A stretch of 6,876 nucleotides of DNA from Pseudomonadota bacterium (GTDB lineage: Bacteria; Pseudomonadota; Gammaproteobacteria; Burkholderiales; Burkholderiaceae_B): NCBI GenBank assembly GCA_021793095.1, contig JAJYTK010000050.1, positions 1 to 6,876 on the forward strand, in the 5' to 3' direction. Below the pieces are notes generated by a model. The model searched no databases. It worked only from the letters and a program-made list of their open reading frames with translations, and was not told the origin of the DNA. Position numbers and translations under genes: made by a program. Below, in pieces: positions 1-6,422 of the stretch (positions are counted from its first letter, which is position 1; each line of letters begins with the position of its first letter).

Positions 1-1
1 G

Positions 2-433
2 CGCCAAAAAGGGGTTTTCATCTTGTGTCGGACCTCCAACCCAGGAGGCTCGGATCTACAATTTTTAAATCTGGCCGATGGGACTCCCCTGTATCTGCAT
101 GTGGCACGCATGATCGCTGAACGATGGAACGAGCACCAACAATGCGGTTTGGTCGTTGGGGCCACCTACCCAAATGAAATTGCCCGTATTAGAAGTGAGG
201 TTGGGGATATGCCTTTGTTAATCCCTGGGATTGGCGCCCAAGGAGGGGATATCAAAGCCACTGTTTCAGCGGGTAAAGACAGTCAGCAACAGGGTATGTT
301 GATTAATTCGGCACGCGCTATTCTCTATGCCAGCGCAGGTGAAGACTGGCGCCAGGCCGCCCAAAAGGTTGCCCAGCAAACCCATGACACCATCCAACAA
401 GCCTTAGTAAGCATAACAGGATCTGCAAAATAG
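2..433 (+). CDS. pyrF: Orotidine 5'-phosphate decarboxylase, type 2 (3' part only)
   Basis: OMP decarboxylase converts orotidine monophosphate to UMP, the last step of de novo pyrimidine synthesis, in the cytosol. The frame is open from base 2, so the gene enters from outside the window and 143 codons are visible before TAG. The visible part carries the marks of the type-2 (mycobacterial/betaproteobacterial) subfamily: [12 protein letters not shown], then [11 protein letters not shown], then the phosphate-binding loop [11 protein letters not shown]. The helix containing [11 protein letters not shown], which usually closes the barrel, follows. The catalytic Asp/Lys motif lies in the missing N-terminal part and cannot be checked. 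The family is about 270 residues long, so roughly half is present. A TTG codon at position 23 is internal and should not be taken as a start. The gene converges on pncC. Family identity is certain from the motifs; whether the full gene is intact cannot be seen here. Confidence 0.96.
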   Translation, partial: RQKGVFILCRTSNPGGSDLQFLNLADGTPLYLHVARMIAERWNEHQQCGLVVGATYPNEIARIRSEVGDMPLLIPGIGAQGGDIKATVSAGKDSQQQGMLINSARAILYASAGEDWRQAAQKVAQQTHDTIQQALVSITGSAK

Positions 434-498
434 GCCGTGGCCAGGCCGGACAGTGAGGGCACAGGCCTTAGCCCGAGCCTCTCAATCACCCCCCGATG
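434..498. other. Convergent intergenic gap, possible weak terminator stems
   Basis: This 65 bp gap lies between the stop codons of pyrF (+) and pncC (-). It holds several GGCC words, starting at positions 433, 439, 444 and 464. AGGCC at 443-447 can pair with GGCCT at 464-468 across a 16-base loop, and GGGC at 457-460 can pair with GCCC at 471-474. No T-run follows any stem on either strand, so this is not a classical intrinsic terminator. A hairpin-assisted or Rho-dependent end for both genes is possible but not shown. Confidence 0.25.
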
Positions 499-1089
499 CT
501 AGTTATCGTTGAGGGTATCCGCAGCAGAATCAGCGGTACCCAAGGGGCTGGAATCTGCGCTGCCTGCCGATGGAATCGCGTCATCCTCGTGCGCGGGGCC
601 CAAACGCGCTAGCCATTGATCCAACACAAAAGAAACGGCTTGGGTACGGACTTGTTCGCGCGAGCCCGTAAAATGACGCGTGATGGCATCACTATGCACC
701 CCACCACTTTCCAAACGCTTTGCAAAAGCAAAACAAACCATCCCGACAGGCTTGCTTTCGGTCCCGCCCTCAGGCCCTGCCACACCCGTAATAGACACCG
801 CATAATCGGCATGCTCAGAGCGCTCTAAAACGCCATTGGCCATCTCGATAGCGGTTTCCTCACTGACTGCGCCGTAGCGTTTAAGTGTTTCTGCAGAAAC
901 ACCCAAATCTGCCTGCTTGGCCTCATTGCTATAGGTAATATAAGCGCGCTCAAACCACTGGCTAGCCCCCGCAATATGCGTTAGCGTCGCCGCTAATAAC
1001 CCTCCTGTGCAGGATTCCGCGCAAGCCACTCGGGCACCCAGTCGTTGCAAGTAAAGGCCCAGATGCTTTACTTTATAGGCTTCTTTCAT
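499..1089 (-). CDS. pncC: Nicotinamide-nucleotide amidase PncC (CinA C-terminal domain protein)
   Basis: PncC deamidates nicotinamide mononucleotide to nicotinate mononucleotide. This recycles the NMN released by NAD-dependent DNA ligase back into NAD synthesis in the cytosol. The 196-residue protein is a stand-alone CinA C-terminal domain without the N-terminal molybdopterin-binding-like domain of full CinA. Visible motifs are AESCTGG at residues 24-30 (with the conserved serine), YSNEAK at 53-58, GAVSEETA at 73-80, SITGVAGPEGGT at 99-110 and KPVGMV at 113-118. The domain ends near residue 165. After it comes a tail of about 30 residues rich in Ser, Ala, Asp and Gly, which makes the protein longer than the roughly 165 residues of the E. 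coli enzyme. The ATG start is preceded by AAGGGG with a 9-base spacer. It is the last gene of the minus-strand cluster, 16 bp after pgpA. Old annotations call this family competence-damage protein; the amidase role is inferred from the family. Confidence 0.94.
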   Translation of the reverse strand: MKEAYKVKHLGLYLQRLGARVACAESCTGGLLAATLTHIAGASQWFERAYITYSNEAKQADLGVSAETLKRYGAVSEETAIEMANGVLERSEHADYAVSITGVAGPEGGTESKPVGMVCFAFAKRLESGGVHSDAITRHFTGSREQVRTQAVSFVLDQWLARLGPAHEDDAIPSAGSADSSPLGTADSAADTLNDN

Positions 1090-1105
1090 GGTTGATTACC
1101 CCTTG

Positions 1106-1624
1106 TTATTGAACCCAACTAAGGTAGCCATAATACACCAACCAAACCCCAATCAATGCATACAGCGCGGCCACCACGTCGTCTGTCATGACCCCCACAC
1201 CGCCTTTTAAACGACGGTCTAGATAGCCAATGGGAGCGGGCTTGACGATATCAAAAAAGCGAAAGAGCACAAAGCCTAGAGTTTGCCATTCCCAACCTGA
1301 GGGGATTAAGGCAAGTACTAAAATAAAAGCAACCCATTCATCCCAATTAATGCCACTGTGATCGGCCACCCCTATTTCAGCCCCCACGCGGTCGCATAAC
1401 CAGCAGCCAAAAACAAAGGTGACTGCCACCAAAACGAGTGCCTGCGTGGTCGATAGTGCTGACAGCCCGGCCCACCACATCAGCCAGGCCAATGCCGTTC
1501 CCCATGTCCCGGGACCGGGGCGCAACAACCCCGTACCCAACCCAAAAGCGAGCCAACGCCAAAAGGAACTAAACACCCAACGCGCGGGTGGAAAATCTCT
1601 TTTTGAGGTGGCAGTAAAATCCAT
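1106..1624 (-). CDS. pgpA: Phosphatidylglycerophosphatase A
   Basis: PgpA removes the phosphate from phosphatidylglycerophosphate to give phosphatidylglycerol, at the inner membrane. The protein has 172 residues, the usual family length. Recognised motifs are GLGTGLLRPGPGTWGT at residues 28-43, the metal-site segment DHSGINWDEWVAF at 88-100, and FRFFDIVKPAPIGYLD at 121-136 followed by GGVGVMTDD at 141-149. Hydrophobic stretches at about 44-77, 98-120 and 150-170 fit the expected membrane helices. Its ATG directly follows the thiL TAA stop (TAAATG on the coding strand) and has only a weak Shine-Dalgarno-like AGG upstream. Translation therefore probably depends on ribosomes finishing thiL. The thiL-pgpA pair is common in proteobacteria, and no functional link between the two is known. 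Nothing looks broken. Confidence 0.96.
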   Translation of the reverse strand: MDFTATSKRDFPPARWVFSSFWRWLAFGLGTGLLRPGPGTWGTALAWLMWWAGLSALSTTQALVLVAVTFVFGCWLCDRVGAEIGVADHSGINWDEWVAFILVLALIPSGWEWQTLGFVLFRFFDIVKPAPIGYLDRRLKGGVGVMTDDVVAALYALIGVWLVYYGYLSWVQ

Positions 1625-2611
1625 TTAAGACCTATTGAAATGATCGAAGCCGGTGGGCTCGGCATTTAGTGCTTTACCCTCAAAATCTAAAATCTGCAAT
1701 GTGGGCTCAAGGGTAATGGTCCCAATACGTTGTACGGCGACCCCTGCCTTGGCTGCGCTATCCAATATATGAGCCCGCTGTGCAACGGGCGCGGTGAAAC
1801 AGAGCTCGAACTCATCACCTCCAGATAACACCGCCTCGAGCTGCTGTTCAGCAGACAAATGCGTCAACGCAGGATGCTGTGGTATGGCCGCCGCCTCGAC
1901 GCGTGCACCAAACTGGCTATCATGCAATATATGCTGCAGGTCTTGGATTAAACCGTCAGAGATATCTATGGCCGCATGTGCGTGGCCCAATAGCTCAGGC
2001 GCCCAATGTACGGGCGGCTGAGGTCGCAATAAGCGTGGCAATGTCTGTGCCAATAGCGCCTCGTCGGCAGCCCAAACCCCTTGGCGCAGCTGCAATGCGG
2101 TGTGCGGCGCACCTAATTGCCCAGTCACCCAAATATCATCATCAGGCTGGGCACGGCCCCGCAACAAGGCCTGCGACACGGGCACCTCACCGAGTACCGT
2201 CACGCCAAGAATAATTTTATCGTGGCTGCGGGTGGTATCCCCACCAATTAACTGGCAACCAGACTCATTGGCCAAGCTCAAAAACCCCTGGCTAAAGGCT
2301 TGCAACCACGATTCATCGGCGTGCGGCAGCGATAAAGACAATAGGCAGGCACGGGGTTGTGCCCCCGCCGCAGCCAAATCAGATAAATTGACGGCCAAGG
2401 CCTTGTGACCAATATCAGCGGGGTCTGCATCAGAGAAAAAGTGCCGTCCCTCTATCAGAGTGTCCGTACTCACTGCCAATTGAAAGCCTGGCCTGACGGG
2501 CATAATGCCACAATCATCGCCCACCCCCACGAAGCCTTGGGCAGCGGGGGGAGAAAAAAAACGTGCAATGAGGTCAAATTCAGATAAGGGATTTGGGTCA
2601 GATTTGGGCAC
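1625..2611 (-). CDS. thiL: Thiamine-monophosphate kinase
   Basis: ThiL phosphorylates thiamine monophosphate with ATP to give thiamine diphosphate, the active cofactor, in the cytosol. Counting from the start chosen here (328 residues), motifs of the PurM/AIR-synthase-like fold appear in order: VGVGDDC around the GDD at 31-33, STDTLIEGRHF at 48-58, KALAVNLSDLAAAGAQP at 70-86, IGGDTTRS at 122-129, DISDGL at 216-221, SGGDEFEL at 263-270, and the C-terminal GFDHF at 321-325. The acidic residues of the GDD, STD, GGD and DISDG motifs bind the magnesium ions and the phosphates in this family. The start was set at GTG 2609-2611 because AGGAGG lies 5 bases upstream of it. The longer GTG at 2615-2617 overlaps that Shine-Dalgarno and would add only two residues. 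The gene is 23 bp after nusB and abuts pgpA. Confidence 0.97.
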   Translation of the reverse strand: MPKSDPNPLSEFDLIARFFSPPAAQGFVGVGDDCGIMPVRPGFQLAVSTDTLIEGRHFFSDADPADIGHKALAVNLSDLAAAGAQPRACLLSLSLPHADESWLQAFSQGFLSLANESGCQLIGGDTTRSHDKIILGVTVLGEVPVSQALLRGRAQPDDDIWVTGQLGAPHTALQLRQGVWAADEALLAQTLPRLLRPQPPVHWAPELLGHAHAAIDISDGLIQDLQHILHDSQFGARVEAAAIPQHPALTHLSAEQQLEAVLSGGDEFELCFTAPVAQRAHILDSAAKAGVAVQRIGTITLEPTLQILDFEGKALNAEPTGFDHFNRS

Positions 2612-2616
2612 GGCCA

Positions 2617-2622
2617 CCTCCT
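2617..2622 (-). promoter_or_regulatory. Ribosome binding site of thiL (decides the start)
   Basis: The coding strand reads AGGAGG, then tggcc, then GTG. This is a full-length Shine-Dalgarno with a 5-base spacer to the GTG at 2609-2611. The same AGGAGG overlaps the upstream in-frame GTG at 2615-2617, which therefore could not be served by it. It is one of the strongest ribosome binding sites in the window and lies in the 23 bp nusB-thiL gap. Confidence 0.7.
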
Positions 2623-2634
2623 GGGACTAGGGGA

Positions 2635-3126
2635 TTAAGTGTGGCGCTTGCGATAGGCCTTGAACTCGAGGGGTCGCACTTTAGAGGCCACCTTGTCGAG
2701 TACACCATTGACGAAACGAAACCCCTCGGCCCCACCAAAAAACTTGGCCAGCTCAACGGCCTCGTTAATGGTCGCCCGATAAGGAACCTCGGTATGGTGT
2801 ACCAGCTCATAGGTGCCCAGCAACAAAGCCGCCCGCTCAACCGGCGAGAGCTCATTGATAGGTCGATTCACAAAGGTCATGAAATGCTCTTGGAGGCTAT
2901 CTGACTCGCGCATCACCCCATGCAGCAGTGTGTAATACCAATCAAAGTCTGCCTCGTGAAAACCACTCTCTTGGCGAATATGAGCATCAATCTGGCTGGC
3001 CTCCTGAACGCCATTGGCCCCTTGGACGATCCAGCTATAGATGCCCTGCAAGGCAAACTCACGCGCCTTGCGGCGCGCACCACGGACATTTTTGGTCAGA
3101 GACTCACTATCAGTCGTCAAAGTCAT
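2635..3126 (-). CDS. nusB: Transcription antitermination factor NusB
   Basis: NusB binds the boxA RNA element together with NusE (ribosomal protein S10) and supports antitermination by RNA polymerase, mainly on rRNA operons. From the ATG at 3124-3126 the protein has 163 residues, against about 139 in E. coli. Visible features are the basic RNA-binding start [15 protein letters not shown] at residues 16-30, then [17 protein letters not shown] at 88-104, [19 protein letters not shown] at 114-132 and [12 protein letters not shown] at 137-148. The 5' end overlaps ribH by 17 bp at this start. In-frame ATGs further upstream, at 3147, 3156 and 3171, would lengthen the overlap. The one at 3156 has GAGG with a 6-base spacer and is the best alternative (173 residues). 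I prefer 3126 because the N-terminal leader before ARRK then matches the length I recall for related proteins. The identity is certain; the start is not. Confidence 0.95.
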   Translation of the reverse strand: MTLTTDSESLTKNVRGARRKAREFALQGIYSWIVQGANGVQEASQIDAHIRQESGFHEADFDWYYTLLHGVMRESDSLQEHFMTFVNRPINELSPVERAALLLGTYELVHHTEVPYRATINEAVELAKFFGGAEGFRFVNGVLDKVASKVRPLEFKAYRKRHT

Positions 3127-3637
3127 CCTCACTTTCGAAGTCGTCATCTTCACCATCCAAGCCCTCGCCATAATCGGGCTCGAGATAATCCACCAAATTA
3201 GCCATTTCTACAGCCGCCTCAGCGCAATCCTCGCCTTTTTCCTCGGCGCGGGCCAAGGCTTGCTCTTCGTTTTCTGTGGTGAGAATACCGTTAGCAACAG
3301 GCACCCCGGTATCCATCGCAATCCTAGAGATGGCCGCTGCGCTTTCATTGCTGACGACCTCGAAATGGTAGGTTTCACCACGAATGACGGCGCCAAGCGC
3401 AATGAGGGCATCAAAATCTGCAGACTCGGCCATTTGCTGCAAGGCAATGCCGACCTCAAGTGCCCCAGGCACTGAAACCAAAGTGATATCATCAGGCGCC
3501 ACACCGAGCTCGATGAGCTGGGCAACACACGCTTTTTCTTGGGCAAGCCCAATCTGCTCGTTGAAACGGCCACGTACAATACCAATTTGTAGCCCTTCAC
3601 CATTGAGATCAGGAGTAATTACATAAGGGGTCGTCAT
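3110..3637 (-). CDS. ribH: 6,7-dimethyl-8-ribityllumazine synthase
   Basis: RibH joins 5-amino-6-ribitylaminouracil with 3,4-dihydroxy-2-butanone 4-phosphate to form dimethylribityllumazine, the penultimate step of riboflavin synthesis. Its second substrate is made by the ribB product just upstream. The 175-residue protein shows GRFNEQI at residues 23-29, [11 protein letters not shown] at 56-66, [16 protein letters not shown] at 80-95 with the expected catalytic His at 91, and [15 protein letters not shown] at 116-130 with the phosphate-binding Arg at 130. The core ends near residue 152. A strongly acidic tail of about 20 residues (Asp, Glu, Phe, Gly) follows, which E. coli RibH (about 156 residues) lacks. 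The DNA coding this tail also holds the start of nusB. The ATG has GGAG with a 9-base spacer and lies 15 bp after ribB. Assembly into the usual multimeric shell is a family expectation. Confidence 0.97.
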   Translation of the reverse strand: MTTPYVITPDLNGEGLQIGIVRGRFNEQIGLAQEKACVAQLIELGVAPDDITLVSVPGALEVGIALQQMAESADFDALIALGAVIRGETYHFEVVSNESAAAISRIAMDTGVPVANGILTTENEEQALARAEEKGEDCAEAAVEMANLVDYLEPDYGEGLDGEDDDFESEDDFDD

Positions 3638-3652
3638 AATTGATGGCTCCGT

Positions 3653-4843
3653 TTAGGTTGTAATGTCATCTTCGCTTAAATAGCCGGTAATCGTCAGAGC
3701 AAAACCGGCCATGCTAGGCATCTTGCGCGGCCGTGCCAATAAACGGGCTTGTCCGACATTAAGATCACGTAAAATTTGTGCACCAATCCCATAGGTGCGT
3801 AAATCATAGCGATAAGGCGCTGAATCCTTGTCTGCTGCGGTCTGCTCAGTGCCTGATGCGGTTGACTCGGTGTCACGGCGCAAATCAAACTGCTCAAAGA
3901 CCTTGTCCTGATCACCTTGGCAATTCATCAAGATGCAAACGCCTGCCTCAGACTGGCTAATCACATTAAGGGCCGCAGGAATACTCCAGCTGTGATCCTG
4001 TGACTCAGCACACAACAAATCCAGCACGGTAGTGGGCTCGTGCACACGAACCAAGGTTTCTCTGTCGGGCTGAATATCACCATGGACCAACGCCACATGC
4101 GGTGCACCCGAGGACAAATCACGGTAGCCAATCGTTTTAAAGCGCCCCCAAGGCGTGATCGTCTCGCGCTCAAACAGGCGCTCGATCATGGACTCATGGG
4201 TGCTGCGGTACTGTATCAGATCAGCAATGGTACCGATCTTGAGGCCATGTGTGTCGGCAAATTTGATCAGATCGGGTAAGCGCGCCATCGTGCCGTCTGG
4301 ATTGAGGATCTCGCAAATCACCGCAGCCGGTGCCACCCCCGCCAAGGTGGTCAGATCGCAACCTGCCTCGGTATGTCCCGCACGCACCAACACCCCGCCT
4401 CGGGCGGCTTTGAGGGGGAAAATATGGCCCGGCTGCACCAGATCGGAGGGTTTGGCGTCACGCGCCACCGCCGCCTGCACCGTACGGGCTCGGTCTGCGG
4501 CAGAAATCCCCGTATCCACCCCATCAGCCGCCTCAATAGAAACGGTAAAATTAGTGCCAAAGCGTGTGCCATTGCGGGTGGCCATCAAAGGCAAATCAAG
4601 CTGCTGGCAGCGTTCTTCGGTGAGGGTCAAGCACACCAAACCGCGGCCATGCGTCACCATGAAATTGATATCTTCAGGGGTGACAAACTCGGCGGCCATC
4701 AATAAATCGCCCTCGTTTTCGCGGTCTTCCTCATCAACTAGAATCACCATGCGGCCCTCACGGATCTCGGTGATGATTTCCGAGATAGGTGAAATACCGC
4801 TCTGGAGCTGATCATGTGTGGAAGTTTTAGACTCTTGACTCAT
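3653..4843 (-). CDS. ribB: 3,4-dihydroxy-2-butanone 4-phosphate synthase with degenerate GTP cyclohydrolase II-like domain (RibBX type)
   Basis: The N-terminal half makes 3,4-dihydroxy-2-butanone 4-phosphate from ribulose 5-phosphate for riboflavin synthesis. It shows VDEEDRENEGDL at residues 36-47, HGRGLVCL at 65-72, FGTNF at 95-99, TGISAADRA at 111-119, PGHIFPL at 138-144 and GHTEAGCDLTTLAG at 156-169, all as expected of an active enzyme. The second half (about 220-396) has the fold signature of GTP cyclohydrolase II but not its chemistry. The segment that should hold the three zinc cysteines reads VRVHEPTTVLDLLCAES, and the RQEGRGIG-type loop is replaced by MNCQGDQDK. The end, LRTYGIGAQILRDL at 348-361 with RLLARPRK, is kept. 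Residues 324-345 are a low-complexity Ser/Thr/Ala/acidic linker. This matches the RibBX variant known in Proteobacteria, and automatic pipelines often name it ribBA. The ATG has AAGG 8 bases upstream. It is the first gene of the cluster. Confidence 0.95.
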   Translation of the reverse strand: MSQESKTSTHDQLQSGISPISEIITEIREGRMVILVDEEDRENEGDLLMAAEFVTPEDINFMVTHGRGLVCLTLTEERCQQLDLPLMATRNGTRFGTNFTVSIEAADGVDTGISAADRARTVQAAVARDAKPSDLVQPGHIFPLKAARGGVLVRAGHTEAGCDLTTLAGVAPAAVICEILNPDGTMARLPDLIKFADTHGLKIGTIADLIQYRSTHESMIERLFERETITPWGRFKTIGYRDLSSGAPHVALVHGDIQPDRETLVRVHEPTTVLDLLCAESQDHSWSIPAALNVISQSEAGVCILMNCQGDQDKVFEQFDLRRDTESTASGTEQTAADKDSAPYRYDLRTYGIGAQILRDLNVGQARLLARPRKMPSMAGFALTITGYLSEDDITT

Positions 4844-4934
4844 GTGTGATGCCTTGCTTTTACCCTATTTAACCCGAAACAATCTAAATCAAAGATGTAG
4901 CTCTATATTATGGCATGATAAGCGGGCAGAATCA
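4844..4934 (-). promoter_or_regulatory. Possible extended -10 promoter for the rib-nusB-thiL cluster
   Basis: This 91 bp gap between ftsY and ribB is the longest on the minus strand of the cluster. At 4907-4915 the coding strand reads TGCCATAAT, a five-of-six -10 hexamer preceded by the TGn element of extended -10 promoters, which can work with a poor -35. The nearest -35-like word, TTGATG at 4933-4938, is 20 bases away, which is too far. Initiation near 4900 would give a leader of about 56 bases. I see no hairpin with a T-run that would end ftsY transcription here, so read-through from ftsY is equally possible. The gap is too short for an FMN riboswitch. Confidence 0.35.
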
Positions 4935-6302
4935 TCAATCCCCAGCCAGCAATGCCGCGGCAAACTCTTCTGCGACAAAGGGTTGTAAATCATCCACCCC
5001 CTCACCTACGCCAATCCAATACACAGGCACGGGGCGCACCCCCTGAGTGCCCGAGGCCACGGCCGCCAAAATCCCGCCGCGAGCGGTGCCATCCAGCTTG
5101 GTCACGATGAGCCCTGTTAACTCAATAGCCTCATCAAAGGCACGGATCTGTGCTAGGGCATTTTGACCCGTATTCCCATCAACCACTAACAACACCTCGT
5201 GGGGCGAACCCTCATAGGCTTTACCGACCACACGGCGGATTTTCTTTAGCTCGTCCATCAGATGTAACTGGGTCGGCAAACGGCCCGCAGTATCTACCAT
5301 CACCACATCAATATCACGTGCCTGTGCTGCATTGACTGCGTCATAGGCCACCGCAGCCGGATCACCACCGTCCTGTGCGATCACGGCCACATTATTGCGT
5401 TCACCCCATTCAATCAACTGCTCACGTGCCGCGGCACGGAAGGTATCACCTGCAGCAAGCAACACGGAAGCATTCTGCGCTTGAAACGCATGCGCCAATT
5501 TACCGATAGAGGTTGTTTTGCCAGCGCCATTGACTCCGGCAATCATGACCACCAACGGACGATGTGCATTCAAGGGGAATGGCTTTTCCAAGGGCGTGAG
5601 ATGCGCGGCTAGAATTTCTTGTAACGCCTCTTTGACCTGAGCTGCCTCGGTGAGCCGATCTTTGCGTACTCGGGCACGTAACTGGGTCAATAAGGCATCC
5701 GTCGCCTCCATCCCCGCATCCGCCATAATCAATGCCGTTTCCAGCTCTTCAAAAAGGTCCTCATCAACAGGCACCCCAACGAAAATGCTGCTCAAACTCT
5801 GCCCTGTGCGGGCTAACCCTGAACGCAAACGACTAAACCAAGAGCGCTTGCTTTTTTTCTGCTTGGGTTCGGCAGCTGCTGACGCCGGTACCGGCTCTGT
5901 CACCCCGGGCTCGGCGGCGTGTGCACCGGTTGTGTCCTGAGCGGTCACGTCTGCAGTGGTGGCTCCAGAAGCGGCGGCGTGCGGATCGAGTTCCTGGGGA
6001 TCAGGAGTCTCTGGAGCTGCAGCCTCTGAATCAGTAGGGCTCTCTTCTGTGGTCTCTGCTACCGTCTCTTCTGCCGTCTTTGCTGCAGCCTGTGTGGCGG
6101 CCGGGGCAGGTACCGTTGGTGCAGCCTGTGATTGCGTTTCAACCGGCTCAACGGGGTCCTGCGCTATTGTAGCGGCATCGTCCGTATCGGCCGGTGCAGG
6201 TTCGTCAACGGCATCCGCCTGTTCCTGCGGTGACTCTGGGGCAACTTCTGGTTGGTCTTCTGCCTGATCCTGTTTTTTTCGACGTCTAAAAAACCTAAGC
6301 AT
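4935..6302 (-). CDS. ftsY: Signal recognition particle receptor FtsY
   Basis: FtsY is the membrane-associated GTPase that receives SRP-ribosome complexes and hands nascent membrane proteins to the Sec translocon. The 455-residue protein has three parts. Residues 1-10 (MLRFFRRRKK) are basic and amphipathic. Residues 11-147 form a low-complexity Ala/Glu/Pro/Thr-rich acidic A domain. The NG domain starts with a basic amphipathic helix near 149-165 (KKSKRSWFSRLRSG). GTPase motifs are GVNGAGKTT at 256-264, DTFRAAA at 286-292, DTAGR at 337-341 and TKLDGTARGG at 401-410, with the closing GVGEGVDDLQPF at 431-442. All are intact. The ATG has only a weak AGAAAG sequence upstream. ftsE and ftsX, which follow ftsY in E. 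coli, are absent here; ribB follows instead. Divergence from rsmD is also the E. coli arrangement. Confidence 0.98.
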   Translation of the reverse strand: MLRFFRRRKKQDQAEDQPEVAPESPQEQADAVDEPAPADTDDAATIAQDPVEPVETQSQAAPTVPAPAATQAAAKTAEETVAETTEESPTDSEAAAPETPDPQELDPHAAASGATTADVTAQDTTGAHAAEPGVTEPVPASAAAEPKQKKSKRSWFSRLRSGLARTGQSLSSIFVGVPVDEDLFEELETALIMADAGMEATDALLTQLRARVRKDRLTEAAQVKEALQEILAAHLTPLEKPFPLNAHRPLVVMIAGVNGAGKTTSIGKLAHAFQAQNASVLLAAGDTFRAAAREQLIEWGERNNVAVIAQDGGDPAAVAYDAVNAAQARDIDVVMVDTAGRLPTQLHLMDELKKIRRVVGKAYEGSPHEVLLVVDGNTGQNALAQIRAFDEAIELTGLIVTKLDGTARGGILAAVASGTQGVRPVPVYWIGVGEGVDDLQPFVAEEFAAALLAGD

Positions 6303-6342
6303 AATCTTTCTGTAATAATAAAATGATGACCTATACGCACCA

Positions 6343-6354
6343 TTAATTAATTAA
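6343..6354. repeat. AT-only palindrome TTAATTAATTAA
   Basis: A perfect 12-base palindrome made of overlapping TTAATTAA words, just upstream of the TAAAAT -10-like hexamer for rsmD. It could serve as an UP-like element, a melting region or a protein site. A chance AT run is also plausible. Confidence 0.5.
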
Positions 6355-6360
6355 ACTAAA

Positions 6361-6375
6361 ATGCAGGCACTGCAT
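6361..6375. repeat. Inverted repeat ATGCAG-gca-CTGCAT
   Basis: A perfect 6-base dyad with a 3-base centre. Its left edge overlaps the TAAAAT hexamer at 6357-6362. If that hexamer is the rsmD -10, the dyad would cover the transcription start, a position typical of repressor operators. It could also form a small hairpin in a leader RNA. The symmetry is seen directly; any function is inference. Confidence 0.4.
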
Positions 6376-6422
6376 GATAGCGGTGTACTGATTTGAGCAT
6401 TATTTGCGGGGACTTTATCGCC

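Larger units (their letters stand above)
6303..6422. promoter_or_regulatory. Divergent ftsY/rsmD promoter region
   Basis: This 120 bp AT-rich gap must hold the start signals for ftsY (leftward) and rsmD (rightward). On the + strand TAAAAT at 6357-6362 matches five of six -10 bases, but the hexamer 17 bases upstream (TACGCA) is a poor -35. On the - strand several -10-like words occur (for example TATTAT near 6316-6321 and TATCAT near 6374-6379), none with a convincing -35, so I cannot assign the ftsY promoter. Two palindromes, listed separately, lie in the middle. rsmD has only GGGGA 10 bases before its ATG as a weak ribosome binding site. Confidence 0.4.

Noticed and set aside
23..25. TTG at position 23 as the start of the first gene
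   Set aside because: The frame is open upstream to base 2 and the residues are mid-protein for PyrF. No ribosome binding site precedes it, so the gene is simply cut by the window edge.
3041..3475. A 144-codon + strand frame with a hydrophobic middle, opposite ribH and nusB
   Set aside because: Both strands cannot be explained by it: ribH and nusB are unmistakable on the - strand. The hydrophobic stretch is antisense to the acidic tail and nearby ribH codons.
4290..4301. GCCGTCTGGA, close to the Neisseria DNA uptake word GCCGTCTGAA
   Set aside because: It is a single inexact copy inside ribB coding for the ordinary PDGTMA segment. One imperfect match in this length is expected by chance.
4155..4811. 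A 218-codon open frame on the + strand opposite ribB
   Set aside because: It lies wholly inside the clear RibB coding region, is rich in Arg, Ser, Pro and Ile like other antisense shadows here, and shows no recognisable domain.
5956..6267. A 103-codon open frame on the + strand rich in Ala, Ser, Gly and Val
   Set aside because: It is the antisense of the low-complexity acidic region of ftsY. The repeated GCA/GAA-type codons keep the opposite strand free of stops; the frame has no family motif.
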